This document shows, piece by piece, positions 25,863 through 36,133 of a DNA stretch of 64,000 bases. The DNA is from Adhaeribacter arboris (GTDB taxonomy: Bacteria > Bacteroidota > Bacteroidia > Cytophagales > Hymenobacteraceae). Positions within the stretch are counted from its first letter, which is position 1. Each line of letters opens with the position of its first letter. The notes below the pieces were generated by a model that ran no database searches, was not told where the DNA came from, and saw only the letters and a program-made list of their open reading frames with translations. The translations under genes were made by a program, and so were the position numbers. Where the stretch lies: the NCBI RefSeq assembly GCF_003023845.1, contig NZ_PYFT01000001.1, positions 4,402,001-4,466,000 of the forward strand. The letters are read 5' to 3'.

Positions 25863-26888
25863 ATGATGAGAATAAGAACTACTCTACAGATTACTCTGCT
25901 TTGTCTACTGTTTTTAACCGCTAGAATTTCTTTTGCTCAAACACCCTCTTCTTTACCGTTGATAAGCGTGCAGGGAAATAAGTTTGTAACTACCGGAGGT
26001 AAAACTATTGTTTTTAGAGGCTTGGATACCAGCGACCCGGATAAACTGCAGCGCGATGGTCACTGGAACAAAGAATATTTTGAAGTGATGAAAAGCTGGG
26101 GTGCTAACGTTGTGCGGTTCCCGGTTCACCCGAATGCCTGGCGCAAGCAAGGTCCGGAGAATTATATTAAACTACTCGACCAAGGCGTACAATGGGCCAC
26201 CGAATTAGGTTTGTACGTGATTATTGACTGGCACAGCATCGGCAATCTGCGCTCCGAGTTGTACCAGAACCAGATGTACGAAACTACCAAAAAAGAAACT
26301 TTAGAATTCTGGCGCATCCTAGCCAAGCATTATAAAGGAAATACCACTGTAGCTATGTTTGAGTTGTTTAACGAACCTACCGTTATGGGCGGACAAGCCG
26401 GTACCTGCACCTGGCCGCAATGGAAAGAACTCGTAGAAGAAATGATTGTGGTAATAAGAGCGAACGGTTCGCAGGCCGTACCGCTGGTAGCTGGTTTTAA
26501 CTGGGCTTACGACCTTACGCCGGTAAACCAAGACCCCATTAATGCTCCAGGAATTGCCTACGTTAGCCATCCGTATCCTATGAAGCGTGAAAAGCCATGG
26601 GAACCACAATGGGCCTTGGATTGGGGCAACGTAGCTAAAAAATACCCGGTAATTTTAACCGAAATTGGCTTCTGCGGTCCCGATGACAAAGGCGCCCACG
26701 TGCCCGTTATTAGCGATGAATCGTACGGCGATGCCATAACCAAATACGCCGATGCCAATGGTATTTCCTACACTGTCTGGGTGTTCGATCCACAGTGGGC
26801 GCCCATGCTATTCAGCGATTGGAAATTTACTCCTACCCGCCAAGGCCGCTACTTTAAAGCGGCTTTACAGAAATACAGGAAGCAATAG
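25863..26888 (+). CDS. Exported GH5 glycoside hydrolase (cellulase-like)
   Basis: 341 residues with a signal peptide (residues 1-25, ending ISFAQ). A GH5 TIM barrel follows: FRGLDTSDPDKLQ, WGANVVRFPVHP, IDWHSIG, ELFNEPTV with the acid/base E171, and ILTEIGFCG with the nucleophile E267, then YTVWVFDPQW. Activity on beta-glucan, mannan or similar chains is likely; the exact chain cannot be told. It follows the broken GH15 gene by 145 bases on the same strand, both being glycan enzymes. It converges on the esterase gene. Confidence 0.93.
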   Translation: MMRIRTTLQITLLCLLFLTARISFAQTPSSLPLISVQGNKFVTTGGKTIVFRGLDTSDPDKLQRDGHWNKEYFEVMKSWGANVVRFPVHPNAWRKQGPENYIKLLDQGVQWATELGLYVIIDWHSIGNLRSELYQNQMYETTKKETLEFWRILAKHYKGNTTVAMFELFNEPTVMGGQAGTCTWPQWKELVEEMIVVIRANGSQAVPLVAGFNWAYDLTPVNQDPINAPGIAYVSHPYPMKREKPWEPQWALDWGNVAKKYPVILTEIGFCGPDDKGAHVPVISDESYGDAITKYADANGISYTVWVFDPQWAPMLFSDWKFTPTRQGRYFKAALQKYRKQ

Positions 26889-27004
26889 TTTTTCTGGTAA
26901 GTGGAAGTGAAGGCAGTAATCTGGTGGAATTAGTAAAAAGCTATCCTGATTAGCGTTTTTTTATCTATTCTGCCTAAATCTAACAATTGGGAAATGTAAT
27001 GTCC

Positions 27005-27040
27005 AAAAAAGGGTAGAGTTTGCGTTACCGGACTCTACCC
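27005..27040 (-). terminator. Terminator of the esterase gene
   Basis: gggtagagt pairs with actctaccc across a 12-base loop. On the minus strand the stem is followed by a T6 run, so it ends the leftward esterase transcript. Confidence 0.8.
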
Positions 27041-27076
27041 TCAACCAGAAATAAATACTTCTTAATTCTAAATATA

Positions 27077-28741
27077 CTACGCTAAAGCTTTACGGGCTTC
27101 GCGGTCCGGGTCGTTTTTAATCACCGGCGTATCGTCCAGGAACATGGTTTCGCCGTTTTCGGGGGTGTATTTAGGCCAGGTGGGCAGACCGCCGCCGTTC
27201 GGGTTACCGGTGCGTGCAAATTTTAAGAAAGAATCCGCCATTTTTGCCGATAATTTCCGGGGTCGTGAACCACCACCGGTATGGGTATACATTAAATCGG
27301 TATTATAAAACCAGAAACTGATATCGCTGCAATGGAAAGCGCGCATCCGGTTATCGAATAATGGCGGCTGCCAGCCAAACCAGGCCACATACACCGGCGC
27401 TTTTTGCTTGGACTTAGCATTGGCCAATGCCACTACATTCTGTCGGTTACTCACGGCCATCGACCAGATTTCAATGGGTTTTCTTTCGGGGAAAGCTTTG
27501 GCGTAAGAGTCGATTACTTTGCCAGCATTATCGCCGAAGCGTTCTTTCACTTTTTCTTTTACGGCATCCAGAGTAATATTTTCCAGAGAAGCATCGGAGC
27601 GGCTTGGCGAGGACTCATTCAGCGTAGAGCACAAAATTAACGGAACGTCGGCTGACAGGGGAGAGGCTACCGGATCGAAAGGATGCTGTGGTAGAAAATT
27701 ACCATCGGCCACTGGCGCCCAGTTACCGCCCCGTTTACCAGCAGCTTTCATCTCATCGGCTAACTTTTTACTCGCCCGGGTAGCTATTTCGTAGTATTCT
27801 TTCCAGGGTAAAGTTTGCAGTTTATCAACCTGGTCCTTAGTTAAACCGGCTTCCTGCAAAATATAAGAACCTAGCTTTTCGGAAGTTTCTTTTTCCGTAA
27901 CTTTTAAAGTAGCTCCACTTAATGCTACTCCTTTATGAAATAAGCCTTTTGCCGAAGGCATGGCCATTAAGGTACAAACTTTACCGCCACCTCCGGATTG
28001 GCCAATAATAGTTACGCTACCTGGGTCGCCACCGAAGTTGGTGATATTCGCTTTTACCCATTCCAGAGCCGCTACACAATCCAACATACCAACGTTACCC
28101 GAAGCCGCGTACTTGGTGGCATTGGCACCGGCAAAATTGGCGAATCCCATGGGTCCTAAACGGTGATTAATCGAAACATACACCACATCGCCGCGCCGGC
28201 TGATATTTTCGCCGTGGTAACCGTCCTGCTCAATGGCATTGCCGTTGGTATAACCACCGCCGTGCAACCACACAATTACCGGCCGTTTTTTGCCGTCCGC
28301 AATAGCAGGTGTCCACACGTTCAGGCGCAAACAATCTTCGCTCACATCGTCGTAATTCCAGTGGTCGATAAAAGAGCTTATGGGGTCGGCATACCTTTTC
28401 TCCATGTTTTGCGGGGCGGTGTTTCCCCACCAGATAGTAGGTTTTACATCGGTCCAGGGAGTTGGTTTTTTCGGCGGCATAAACCGGTTTTCGCCGGAAG
28501 TATCCGCGCCGTACGGAATGCCCAGGTACGTATAAATGCCTCTTAACTTAAAACCTCTTACTTTTCCATAAGCGGTATTAGCTATTGCTATTTTCTCGCC
28601 AATAAAGAGTATTTGATCCTCTTCTTCCTTTTTTACTTTAGTGGAACCAGCTAGCGAGGGCAACGAAAAAGCAGTGCTCAGACCAAAGGCAGTAGTACCT
28701 AAACCAAGCTTTTGCAGAAAACTTCTACGGTTATTTACCAT
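27077..28741 (-). CDS. Type B carboxylesterase (para-nitrobenzyl esterase-like)
   Basis: 554 residues with an export signal that looks twin-arginine (NRRSFLQKLGLG). The alpha/beta hydrolase fold of family COesterase is clear: YLGIPYG, EDCLRLNVWTP, VIVWLHGGGYTNG with the oxyanion HGGG, and IIGQSGGGGKV with the nucleophilic Ser. It hydrolyses carboxylic esters, and close relatives act on acetylated or feruloylated sugars, which would fit the surrounding glycan genes, but the substrate is not known. The signal and terminator show a monocistronic leftward gene. Confidence 0.92.
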   Translation of the reverse strand: MVNNRRSFLQKLGLGTTAFGLSTAFSLPSLAGSTKVKKEEEDQILFIGEKIAIANTAYGKVRGFKLRGIYTYLGIPYGADTSGENRFMPPKKPTPWTDVKPTIWWGNTAPQNMEKRYADPISSFIDHWNYDDVSEDCLRLNVWTPAIADGKKRPVIVWLHGGGYTNGNAIEQDGYHGENISRRGDVVYVSINHRLGPMGFANFAGANATKYAASGNVGMLDCVAALEWVKANITNFGGDPGSVTIIGQSGGGGKVCTLMAMPSAKGLFHKGVALSGATLKVTEKETSEKLGSYILQEAGLTKDQVDKLQTLPWKEYYEIATRASKKLADEMKAAGKRGGNWAPVADGNFLPQHPFDPVASPLSADVPLILCSTLNESSPSRSDASLENITLDAVKEKVKERFGDNAGKVIDSYAKAFPERKPIEIWSMAVSNRQNVVALANAKSKQKAPVYVAWFGWQPPLFDNRMRAFHCSDISFWFYNTDLMYTHTGGGSRPRKLSAKMADSFLKFARTGNPNGGGLPTWPKYTPENGETMFLDDTPVIKNDPDREARKALA

Positions 28742-28894
28742 TAAATTTAAAATTAAATGCGTTATAGGGTATACTCAAGATAAAATCAGAAGAATAGAAA
28801 GTACTCGCCGCAACAATTCCGTTTTTTATAACCCCCAATTTAAGTAAATTACCGACAGAAAAAATAACTTACCCTTTATTTTAAATCTGATTTT

Positions 28895-28902
28895 TACCTT
28901 TG
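28895..28902 (+). promoter_or_regulatory. Candidate Bacteroidota -7 box
   Basis: taccTTTG fits the TAnnTTTG consensus of the primary sigma factor in this phylum, and lies 126 bases before the ABC transporter start. A cttt at about -33 is only a weak match to the TTTG element. Confidence 0.4.
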
Positions 28903-29027
28903 AAAGCCAATTAATTAACTGTTATTTTTAATTACTCCGCCATTAAGTATTTTTCAGAGGTCGATAACAATTTACAGTTCGTGCTGGTTACTTTTAATCA
29001 ATGCTTCTTTTGCCTTAATCTTTCCGT

Positions 29028-30806
29028 ATGAAATTGCTCTTTGAATATTTAAAACAATATAAATGGCTGGTTTTCCTGGCCTTGTTACTAGCCGCCATCA
29101 ACCAAACTTTTTCGCTCTTAGACCCGCTCATTCTCCGGAAAATAATCGACGATTATGCCACCGCGGCGGTTACCAAAAAGTTGCAATTAACTACCGTTGA
29201 GTTCTTTAAAGGTGCGGGCACCTTAATTTTACTAGCTATGGGCGTAGCCATGGTGTCGCGTATTGCCAAAGCATTTCAGGATTATTACGTGAACGTCATC
29301 ACGCAGCGGCTCGGCGCCCAAATTTACTCCGACGGTTTGCGCCATTCCCTGGATTTACCTTATTCGGTGTTCGAAGACCAGCGCAGCGGGGAAACTTTAG
29401 GCAAGCTGCAAAAAGTACGGATTGATGTGGAAAAGCTTATTTCCAACTTTATCAACGTCCTTTTTACTTCTTTAATCGGGATTATTTTCGTGGTGGTGTA
29501 TGCCATTAACGTGTACTGGGTGATTGCACCGGTTTATTTTTCGGCAGTGCCTATCCTGGGGATTTTAAGCTCGGTACTAAGCAAAAAAATTAAAGTAATT
29601 CAGAAAACCATTGTGGCCGAAACAACTGCATTGGCTGGGGCTACTACCGAATCATTACGCAATATTGAGCTGGTAAAAAGCTTGGGCTTAGCGCAGCAGG
29701 AAACGGTACGGTTAAACAACACTACCGACAAAATTTTAAAATTAGAACTAAAAAAAGTAAAGTACATCCGTAGTTTGAGCTTTGTGCAAGGTACCTGCGT
29801 GAACTTACTGCGCAACGTTATTCTGCTGTTGATGCTTTACCTGGTGTTTACCAACCGGATTACCGTAGGCGATTTTATTTCGATGTTTATTTACTCGTTC
29901 TTTATATTTGGGCCACTGCAGGAGTTGGGTAACATAATTAATATTTACCGCGAAACAGAAGTCTCGTTAGACAACTTCCAGAAAATATTAAACACTCCCA
30001 AAGAAGCTAAGCCTGCGCATCCGGTTCCGCTTGAAACTATTCAAACCCTGGCTTTCGAAAAGGTTAATTTTAAGCACCAAACGGCTACTAACCGGGCTTT
30101 AGATGGCATTTCTTTTAAAACCCGGTTAGGCGAAACCATTGCTTTTGTGGGTCCATCGGGTTCGGGTAAAACTACCCTGGTGAAATTGCTGGTGGGCTTG
30201 TACAAACCCGAGCAAGGCCGCATTTTGTACAATGGTACTCCGGGCAATGAACTGGATTTAGATAATTTGCGTGAACAGATTGGCTTTGTTACTCAGGATA
30301 CCCAGTTATTTGCCGGTACTATTCGAGAAAATTTACTATTTGTGGCTCCTCAGGCTACCGACGCCGATTGCCTGGACGCGCTTCGGAAAGCCGCCTGCCA
30401 TACTTTACTGGCCCGCGCCGATAAAGGCTTAGATACTGTAATCGGCGAAGGCGGAGTAAAAGTTTCGGGCGGGGAAAAGCAACGCCTAAGTATTGCCCGG
30501 GCTTTATTGCGGAACCCTACTTTGCTGGTTTTCGACGAAGCTACTTCGTCTCTGGATTCCTTAACCGAAGAAGAAATAAGTAAAACCGTGCGCGATGTTT
30601 CTTTAAGTGCCCACCACATGACTATTTTAATTGCGCACCGCCTTTCTACGGTACTGCACGCCGATTGCATTTACGTACTGGAACGTGGTAAAATTGCCGA
30701 ATCGGGTAAACACCTGGAGTTACTCGAGCAAAAGGGTTTGTATTACGCCATGTGGCGTCAGCAAATTGGCGAACGCCATGTAGAAGAAAAACCTGCTTTA
30801 GTGTAG
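29028..30806 (+). CDS. ABC exporter, fused permease and ATPase
   Basis: 592 residues. The first 320 hold six membrane helices of the ABC exporter type 1 domain. The ATPase shows Walker A GPSGSGKTT, Q-loop VTQDTQLFAG, signature VSGGEKQRL, Walker B LLVFDEATSSLD and H-loop AHRLST. It works as a homodimer or with a partner to export lipid, peptide or drug. There is no second half-transporter next to it, so a homodimer is the simplest view. Directly after it a short intergenic region contains two dispersed repeats. Confidence 0.95.
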   Translation: MKLLFEYLKQYKWLVFLALLLAAINQTFSLLDPLILRKIIDDYATAAVTKKLQLTTVEFFKGAGTLILLAMGVAMVSRIAKAFQDYYVNVITQRLGAQIYSDGLRHSLDLPYSVFEDQRSGETLGKLQKVRIDVEKLISNFINVLFTSLIGIIFVVVYAINVYWVIAPVYFSAVPILGILSSVLSKKIKVIQKTIVAETTALAGATTESLRNIELVKSLGLAQQETVRLNNTTDKILKLELKKVKYIRSLSFVQGTCVNLLRNVILLLMLYLVFTNRITVGDFISMFIYSFFIFGPLQELGNIINIYRETEVSLDNFQKILNTPKEAKPAHPVPLETIQTLAFEKVNFKHQTATNRALDGISFKTRLGETIAFVGPSGSGKTTLVKLLVGLYKPEQGRILYNGTPGNELDLDNLREQIGFVTQDTQLFAGTIRENLLFVAPQATDADCLDALRKAACHTLLARADKGLDTVIGEGGVKVSGGEKQRLSIARALLRNPTLLVFDEATSSLDSLTEEEISKTVRDVSLSAHHMTILIAHRLSTVLHADCIYVLERGKIAESGKHLELLEQKGLYYAMWRQQIGERHVEEKPALV

Positions 30807-31114
30807 CTGTCGGAGCCTTGATTATGTCTGAATCGCAGATTTCCGCGGATTACACGGATGACGCAGATTATAAATTGTTATAATTCTCAGATAAAGCTTG
30901 AAGAGTATTGGTAAAAAACTCTCCTCCTAAGCTTAGGAGGGGCAGGGGTGATTGATTTCTTGGAAGTAGCATTTTATAAAAGCATGATAACTATTTCAAG
31001 TTCGTCTTAACACTTCTCAATCCTTTTCTTTATGATTCAAGCCTAATCCAGGTAATCCTTAAATCATGTAAATCGTGGTACAAATATTTTAATTCAGACA
31101 AAAAATAAATTCGG
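30807..31114. other. Intergenic region with short repeats
   Basis: About 300 bases between the ABC gene and the PHP-type gene hold the spacer repeat at 30829-30870 and a palindrome cctcctaagcttaggagg near 30926, followed by ggcaggggtg. No coding region is evident. Confidence 0.45.
30829..30870. repeat. Dispersed 'cgcagatt...gcggatta' spacer, copy 1
   Basis: aatcgcagatttccgcggattacacgg, quoted as tcgcagatt, gcggatta and cacgg plus acgcagatt, recurs in degenerate form at 45991-46026. Similar phrases are frequent between genes in this phylum (recollection, not checked). Confidence 0.5.
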
Positions 31115-32728
31115 ATGCCCCTATTTGGCTCAAAAGCAGGGCTATTATTTTGTAGCCTCAGCCTATTGGTGTTACTGATACAACCCAGCATTCTATCCGC
31201 GCAACAATCAGAAACCGGTCGCCTGGAAGTACAAGTAACCGATGCTGCTACAAATCAATTAACGCCAGTTCGGGTGCGATTGAGCCGACACGGCTGGGTT
31301 ATAAAAAAATTACCAAAAGAAGCGGTGCCGGTTATGTATGGCGTATGGGACCATGCCGATGGCTATGAGTATCAACCCGATAGTTCTTTTTATGTAGCCG
31401 GTAAATTTAGCCTAAATTTGGCACTAGGCACGTATCACCTTTCGCTGGCTAAAGGGCCGGAATTCTTGGAACAACAATACGACTTACAAATTAAGGCGGG
31501 GCAGGTTAACCAGCAGAATTACCAATTAAAGCGCTGGATAAATATGCCTGAGAAAGGCTGGTATTCTGCGGATGACCATATCCATATCCGGCGCTCGCCG
31601 CGCGAAGATTCTTTGCTACTCACCTGGACCCAGGCCGAAGATGTGCACGTAGGCGTAATGCTGCGCATGGGCGATTTTTGGGAAACGTATTACCCGCAAT
31701 ATGCCTGGGGCGAAAAAGGAGTTTACCAGAAAAAAGATTATTTACTTACTTCCGGCCAGGAAGACCCGCGCACGCCTGAACTAGGCCATGCTTTAGGAAT
31801 AGGTGCCTCCGATAAGGTACGGTATTCCAAAGAATATTATTACTACGATAAGGTTTTTGATAAGCTTCATGAATTAGGTGGAGTAAGCGGCTACGCGCAC
31901 CAAGCTGAAACATTTCACGGGTACCGGGGCCTTACTTTAGATGGTTTACGCGGGAAAATAGACGTATTGGAATTGCTGCAATTCTGCGCCTCGGATAAAC
32001 CTTTACTTACCGCACATTACTACCACTTGCTCGATTTAGGAATACCTATTACGGCAGTAGCTGGTTCCGATTTTCCGTGGTGCGGCAAAGACCACGACAA
32101 AGGACCACCGGAACGTTCGGCTCGCTTGGGTAATGTTCGTTTCTATACCTACGTAGACGAGCCATTTAATTATAATACCTGGAAAGCCAGTTTAGCAGCC
32201 GGACATACCTTTGTTTCCAGCGGCCCCATGCTCAATTTTGAAGTAAATGGACAACTACCCGGCAGCAAGCTAGAAGTAAGTAAAGGAACAACTTTGCATA
32301 TTACAGCGCATGCATACGGCCATTCCAGTCAGGTACCTTTACAAGCCCTAGAGATTGTGGGACATGGCCAGGTTTTAGGCCGAATTACAATTAAAGAATC
32401 GGGGCAATCGGCAGAGCATCTTTCTTTAACTTTGGATGTTCCGGCGGAACAAGGTATTTGGTTAGCGGCCCGCGCTTACGGCAATTCCAGCCAAGCGGCT
32501 CATACTACGCCGGTATACGTGCAGGTTGACGGAAAAAACTTTTACAATCCTGCCACTGCTCCTCACTATTTAAAATTAAGCGAAAAATACCTGGGGGAAC
32601 TCCGAAGAGAATTAAAAAAACGACGAGCTGACCCGCAATACCAAGCCTGGCACTACCGCGCGGGTCTGGAAAGGCGCATTGCCGAAACGCGCTCGCTGAT
32701 AAAAGAGATGAAGAAAACGTTAAAGTAA
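31115..32728 (+). CDS. Exported CehA/McbA-like PHP-type metallohydrolase
   Basis: 537 residues with a signal peptide (about residues 1-29, ending ILSAQ). The metal-binding start of a PHP-like domain is at GWYSADDHIHIRRS, and later ligands are in GYAHQAETFHGYR and TAVAGSDFPWCGKDHD. This is the CehA/McbA branch, which includes carbaryl hydrolases, but most members have unknown substrates. The N-terminal part is a beta-rich domain (GRLEVQVTDAATNQLTPVRV) and the C-terminus has a basic helical tail. It is alone in its transcript. Confidence 0.82.
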   Translation: MPLFGSKAGLLFCSLSLLVLLIQPSILSAQQSETGRLEVQVTDAATNQLTPVRVRLSRHGWVIKKLPKEAVPVMYGVWDHADGYEYQPDSSFYVAGKFSLNLALGTYHLSLAKGPEFLEQQYDLQIKAGQVNQQNYQLKRWINMPEKGWYSADDHIHIRRSPREDSLLLTWTQAEDVHVGVMLRMGDFWETYYPQYAWGEKGVYQKKDYLLTSGQEDPRTPELGHALGIGASDKVRYSKEYYYYDKVFDKLHELGGVSGYAHQAETFHGYRGLTLDGLRGKIDVLELLQFCASDKPLLTAHYYHLLDLGIPITAVAGSDFPWCGKDHDKGPPERSARLGNVRFYTYVDEPFNYNTWKASLAAGHTFVSSGPMLNFEVNGQLPGSKLEVSKGTTLHITAHAYGHSSQVPLQALEIVGHGQVLGRITIKESGQSAEHLSLTLDVPAEQGIWLAARAYGNSSQAAHTTPVYVQVDGKNFYNPATAPHYLKLSEKYLGELRRELKKRRADPQYQAWHYRAGLERRIAETRSLIKEMKKTLK

Positions 32729-32927
32729 AAATCCTTTTACCGCCCTACCAATTTTGCTCAAAGTCCACAATAGCAAACTACTCGGATTACAAGTTCTCCC
32801 TCTTTTTTGCGTTATCTGAAAAATCAACATTTTGCTAAAGCTTTCCCTGGCTATTTATAACGATATAAGGAAACTAAGCAAATTTTGACCATTTACGAAT
32901 AATGCTTACATTCAGAAAATCCTGATT

Positions 32928-32935
32928 TACTTTTG
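32928..32935 (+). promoter_or_regulatory. Candidate Bacteroidota -7 box before the POT gene
   Basis: TActTTTG fits TAnnTTTG, 15 bases before ATG 32951. If used, the leader would be very short. It overlaps an in-frame TTG at 32933, which argues against that TTG as the start. Confidence 0.4.
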
Positions 32936-32950
32936 TCATACTTCTTTTTT

Positions 32951-34447
32951 ATGGACCTCACGGAAACCCAAATTGCCGAAGCCCCTCCTGCAACTACCCG
33001 TCACCCGAAGCAACTGTATTTATTATTTTTTACTGAAATGTGGGAGCGGTTTTCTTTCTATGGCATGAAAGCTTTGCTGCTGGCGTATATGGTTACCCAA
33101 CTAAAATTTCCGGAGCCGAAAGGTTACGCCATTCTGGGTTCGTATGCCGCTCTGGTGTATACCATGCCGCTGTTTGGCGGCCTGATGGCCGACCGGTTTT
33201 TAGGTTACCGCAAAGCCATCTTGTTCGGAGGAGTTTTAATGTCCATCGGACATTTAGTAATGGCGGTACCGCAGGGTTGGAGTTTCTTTTACGGAATGGC
33301 TTTTATTATTTGCGGCAATGGCTTTTTTAAACCAAATATATCCAGCATAGTAGGCACTTTATACGCCGACAACGACCCTCGAAAAGATAGTGCTTTCTCG
33401 CTTTTTTACATGGGAATAAATATTGGGGCGGCACTAGGCGGTTTGTTGTGCGGCTACGTAGGGCAACGCATCAACTGGCACTATGGTTTCGGGTTGGCGG
33501 GTATCTTCATGATTTTAGGATTAGTCGTGTTTTACTTTGGGCAGAAATCCTTGCAGCACCGGGGTCTACCTCCCGATTCCGCCGAATTAAAAAGACCGGT
33601 ATTTGCCGGTGTTTCCACCGAATTACTAATTTATATTGCTTCGCTCTTAGTTGTGCCTGCGGTTGTAGCGCTCTTTAATCGGTACGAACTAATGGATTAC
33701 ATTATGTTTGGGTTAGGAATTTTATCGCTGGTTTACATAGTATACACAGCCTTTCAGTTAGATGGAGCCGCCCGAAGTAAATTACTCGCCGCGCTGGTAT
33801 TAATTGTATTTTCTAGCTTGTTTTGGGCTTTCTACGAGCAAAATTCGGGTTCGCTTAATTTATTTGCCATGCGCAACGTAGATATGCACGTGGCCGGTAT
33901 AGAGTTACCTGCCTTATCGGTTAATAATTTTTTACCGCCCGCCTGGGTAATTATTCTCAGTTTCTTTTTTGCCTGGCTTTGGCCTGTGCTTAACCGGAAA
34001 AAGCTGGAGCCCTCCACGCCGGTAAAATTTGGGCTTTCGTTTATTTTTGTGGGTTCGGGGTTTTACGTATTTTATGTTGCCTGCCAGGTGGGAGCTGCTA
34101 CGGGGTTAATTTCTTTACCCGCTTTTATTCTCGGATACTGCCTTATTATTTGCGGCGAGTTGTGTCTTTCCCCTATTGGCCTGAGCATGGTTACCAAACT
34201 GGCTCCTACGCGCATGGTAGCCTTAATGATGGGTATTTTCTTTTTTGCTTCTGCCATTGGGGAATTCCTGGCGGGTAAAATAGGGGCTTTAATGAGCGTG
34301 CCGGTAGATGTAGTGAATAACCCTATATTATCATTGCCCTATTATGCGGTTATTTTAAGTAAAATCGGCATGTGGTCGATTGGTACCGGAATAGTGTTAA
34401 CCTGCTTAAGTCCCGTTATTCGAAAGTGGATGAAGGATGTACGGTAG
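32951..34447 (+). CDS. POT-family proton-coupled peptide transporter
   Basis: 498 residues from ATG 32951, with 12-14 membrane segments. The family motif E-x-x-E-R-F is at FTEMWERFSFYGMKALLL, and the PTR2 motif GNGFFKPNISSIVG follows the fourth segment. It imports di- and tripeptides with protons. A TTG at 32933 would add six residues but overlaps the candidate promoter, so the ATG is preferred. It is followed 11 bases later by a small membrane protein gene. Confidence 0.93.
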   Translation: MDLTETQIAEAPPATTRHPKQLYLLFFTEMWERFSFYGMKALLLAYMVTQLKFPEPKGYAILGSYAALVYTMPLFGGLMADRFLGYRKAILFGGVLMSIGHLVMAVPQGWSFFYGMAFIICGNGFFKPNISSIVGTLYADNDPRKDSAFSLFYMGINIGAALGGLLCGYVGQRINWHYGFGLAGIFMILGLVVFYFGQKSLQHRGLPPDSAELKRPVFAGVSTELLIYIASLLVVPAVVALFNRYELMDYIMFGLGILSLVYIVYTAFQLDGAARSKLLAALVLIVFSSLFWAFYEQNSGSLNLFAMRNVDMHVAGIELPALSVNNFLPPAWVIILSFFFAWLWPVLNRKKLEPSTPVKFGLSFIFVGSGFYVFYVACQVGAATGLISLPAFILGYCLIICGELCLSPIGLSMVTKLAPTRMVALMMGIFFFASAIGEFLAGKIGALMSVPVDVVNNPILSLPYYAVILSKIGMWSIGTGIVLTCLSPVIRKWMKDVR

Positions 34448-34458
34448 TTGGTGGTAAA

Positions 34459-34725
34459 ATGAAAGGGGAAAGCAATTACAATTCAGGTCTTACCAAAAGG
34501 ATTATCTTGTATTTAGTTGGCTTAATCTTAACCAGTATAGGCCACTTATTTTCTAAAGGTAATTCGCACACCGCTCCTTTAAGTTTCCCTATTATCGTTT
34601 TATTTATTATACCGGGTACAATATGGTTAATAGCCGATTACTTACATTATAAACCCCAAAATCTAATTTCTATTCATGTAATTGGCCTGCTGACTAACTT
34701 CTTGATAATTATTTTAATTACTTGA
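34459..34725 (+). CDS. Small membrane protein of unknown function
   Basis: 88 residues from ATG 34459. Three hydrophobic segments are seen: IILYLVGLILTSIGHLF, LSFPIIVLFIIPGTIWLIADYL and the C-terminal IHVIGLLTNFLIIILIT. The N-terminus is soluble and polar (MKGESNYNSGLTKR). An upstream start at 34372 would overlap the POT gene in another frame and is less likely. The 11-base gap suggests a bicistronic unit with the POT gene. No family is recognised. Confidence 0.62.
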   Translation: MKGESNYNSGLTKRIILYLVGLILTSIGHLFSKGNSHTAPLSFPIIVLFIIPGTIWLIADYLHYKPQNLISIHVIGLLTNFLIIILIT

Positions 34726-34838
34726 AAACTACTCTAACTAAATGCAAACCGCTATAAGTTAGAGATTTTGAATTTATAAGTTTACTTAATATTTACATCT
34801 AACAACTAACAAATAGACCAAGTACTAAACACCTTATT

Positions 34839-35996
34839 ATGCGAAAACTTACTACTCCTTTTAAAAGATTAAACGGCACTTATTTCTTCCTTTGTTTTTC
34901 GTTAATTTTTTCTGCTACCCTGTCCTTGCTGGCCCAAACTGTACCGGTAACCAACAAGCCGGTTATAATCGGGTACGTAGGTGGTTTCCGGGGACTGATT
35001 AATACCGAAACTATCAGCGCGAATAAGTTAACGCACATTAATTATGCCTTCGTAGATGTAAAAGGAAACCGGGCTTTTCTCACGAACCTGGCGACCGATT
35101 CTACCAACTTCCGGAAACTCAACCTGCTAAAAAAGCAAAATCCCGAGCTTAAAATATTAATTTCTCTGGGCGGCTGGTCCTGGAGCGAAAATTTCTCGGA
35201 TGCGGTACTTTCCGATACGTCGCGGCAAGCATTTGCCGCCAGTGCGGCTCAAATAGTCCAGCAATACCAGTTAGATGGCGTCGACATAGATTGGGAATAT
35301 CCAGCGATAAAAGGCGAAGAAGGCAATATTTTCCGGCCCGAAGACACGCAAAACTTCACGCTCATGTTTGCCGCACTTCGGCAGGAACTGGATAAACTAC
35401 AAGCCCAAACCGGCAAAAAATATTTACTTACAACGGCCATTCCCACGTTCACGGATTTTATCAACCACACCGAAATGGGCAAGGCGCAGCAATACTTGGA
35501 CTACGTAAACCTGATGACCTACGATTATTCCGGCGGACCGGTAGCCGGGCACCATAGTAATTTATACGCTTCTAAAAAATACGATACCAAAGACTACGCC
35601 GCCAAAGCTGTAAAAGACTATGCTGCTTTGGGAGTACCCACTTCTAAAATGATAATTGGGCTGGCTTTTTACGGCAAAGGTTTTAACCTGGCCGAAGCCA
35701 AGGGGAAAGGCATCGGTCAGAAAACGACGGGCACCACCCGGGGCGGAGGTTACTCTGACCTAAAAGACAATCAAATAAATAAAAACGGCAATAAAGCTTT
35801 CCGCGACCGAAAAGCAAAAGCGCCTTATTTATATAATGCCGCCGAAAAGAAGTTTATCACCTACGAAGACGAATGGTCCGTCCGGCATAAATGTAAATTC
35901 GTGCTCGCCAATAAGCTCGCCGGGGTAATGTTCTGGGAATACAACTCCGACCCAAAGGAATACTTACTCGATGAAGTTAACCGTCAACTGAAATAA
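34839..35996 (+). CDS. GH18 chitinase-like glycoside hydrolase
   Basis: 385 residues with a signal-like start (hydrophobic stretch about residues 13-30). GH18 motifs: ILISLGGWSWSENFSD near residue 105 and the catalytic motif D-x-x-D-x-D-x-E at D146, D149, D151 and E153 (DGVDIDWEYP). Later, YVNLMTYDYSG and MFWEYNSD complete the barrel. It hydrolyses beta-1,4 bonds of N-acetylglucosamine chains (chitin, or possibly peptidoglycan). It lacks a carbohydrate-binding module and a type IX sorting tail. It is monocistronic. Confidence 0.95.
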   Translation: MRKLTTPFKRLNGTYFFLCFSLIFSATLSLLAQTVPVTNKPVIIGYVGGFRGLINTETISANKLTHINYAFVDVKGNRAFLTNLATDSTNFRKLNLLKKQNPELKILISLGGWSWSENFSDAVLSDTSRQAFAASAAQIVQQYQLDGVDIDWEYPAIKGEEGNIFRPEDTQNFTLMFAALRQELDKLQAQTGKKYLLTTAIPTFTDFINHTEMGKAQQYLDYVNLMTYDYSGGPVAGHHSNLYASKKYDTKDYAAKAVKDYAALGVPTSKMIIGLAFYGKGFNLAEAKGKGIGQKTTGTTRGGGYSDLKDNQINKNGNKAFRDRKAKAPYLYNAAEKKFITYEDEWSVRHKCKFVLANKLAGVMFWEYNSDPKEYLLDEVNRQLK

Positions 35997-36133
35997 TTAT
36001 TTCTTTAGGGTAAAATCCTTTATTTTAATTACTTATTTCTATTCCTTCTTTTTTATAACGGCTTTTTTAATATATTGTCCTATTAAATAGTAAACGCTTC
36101 AAATTTCTAACTGCTAAACGAAAAGAGACACTT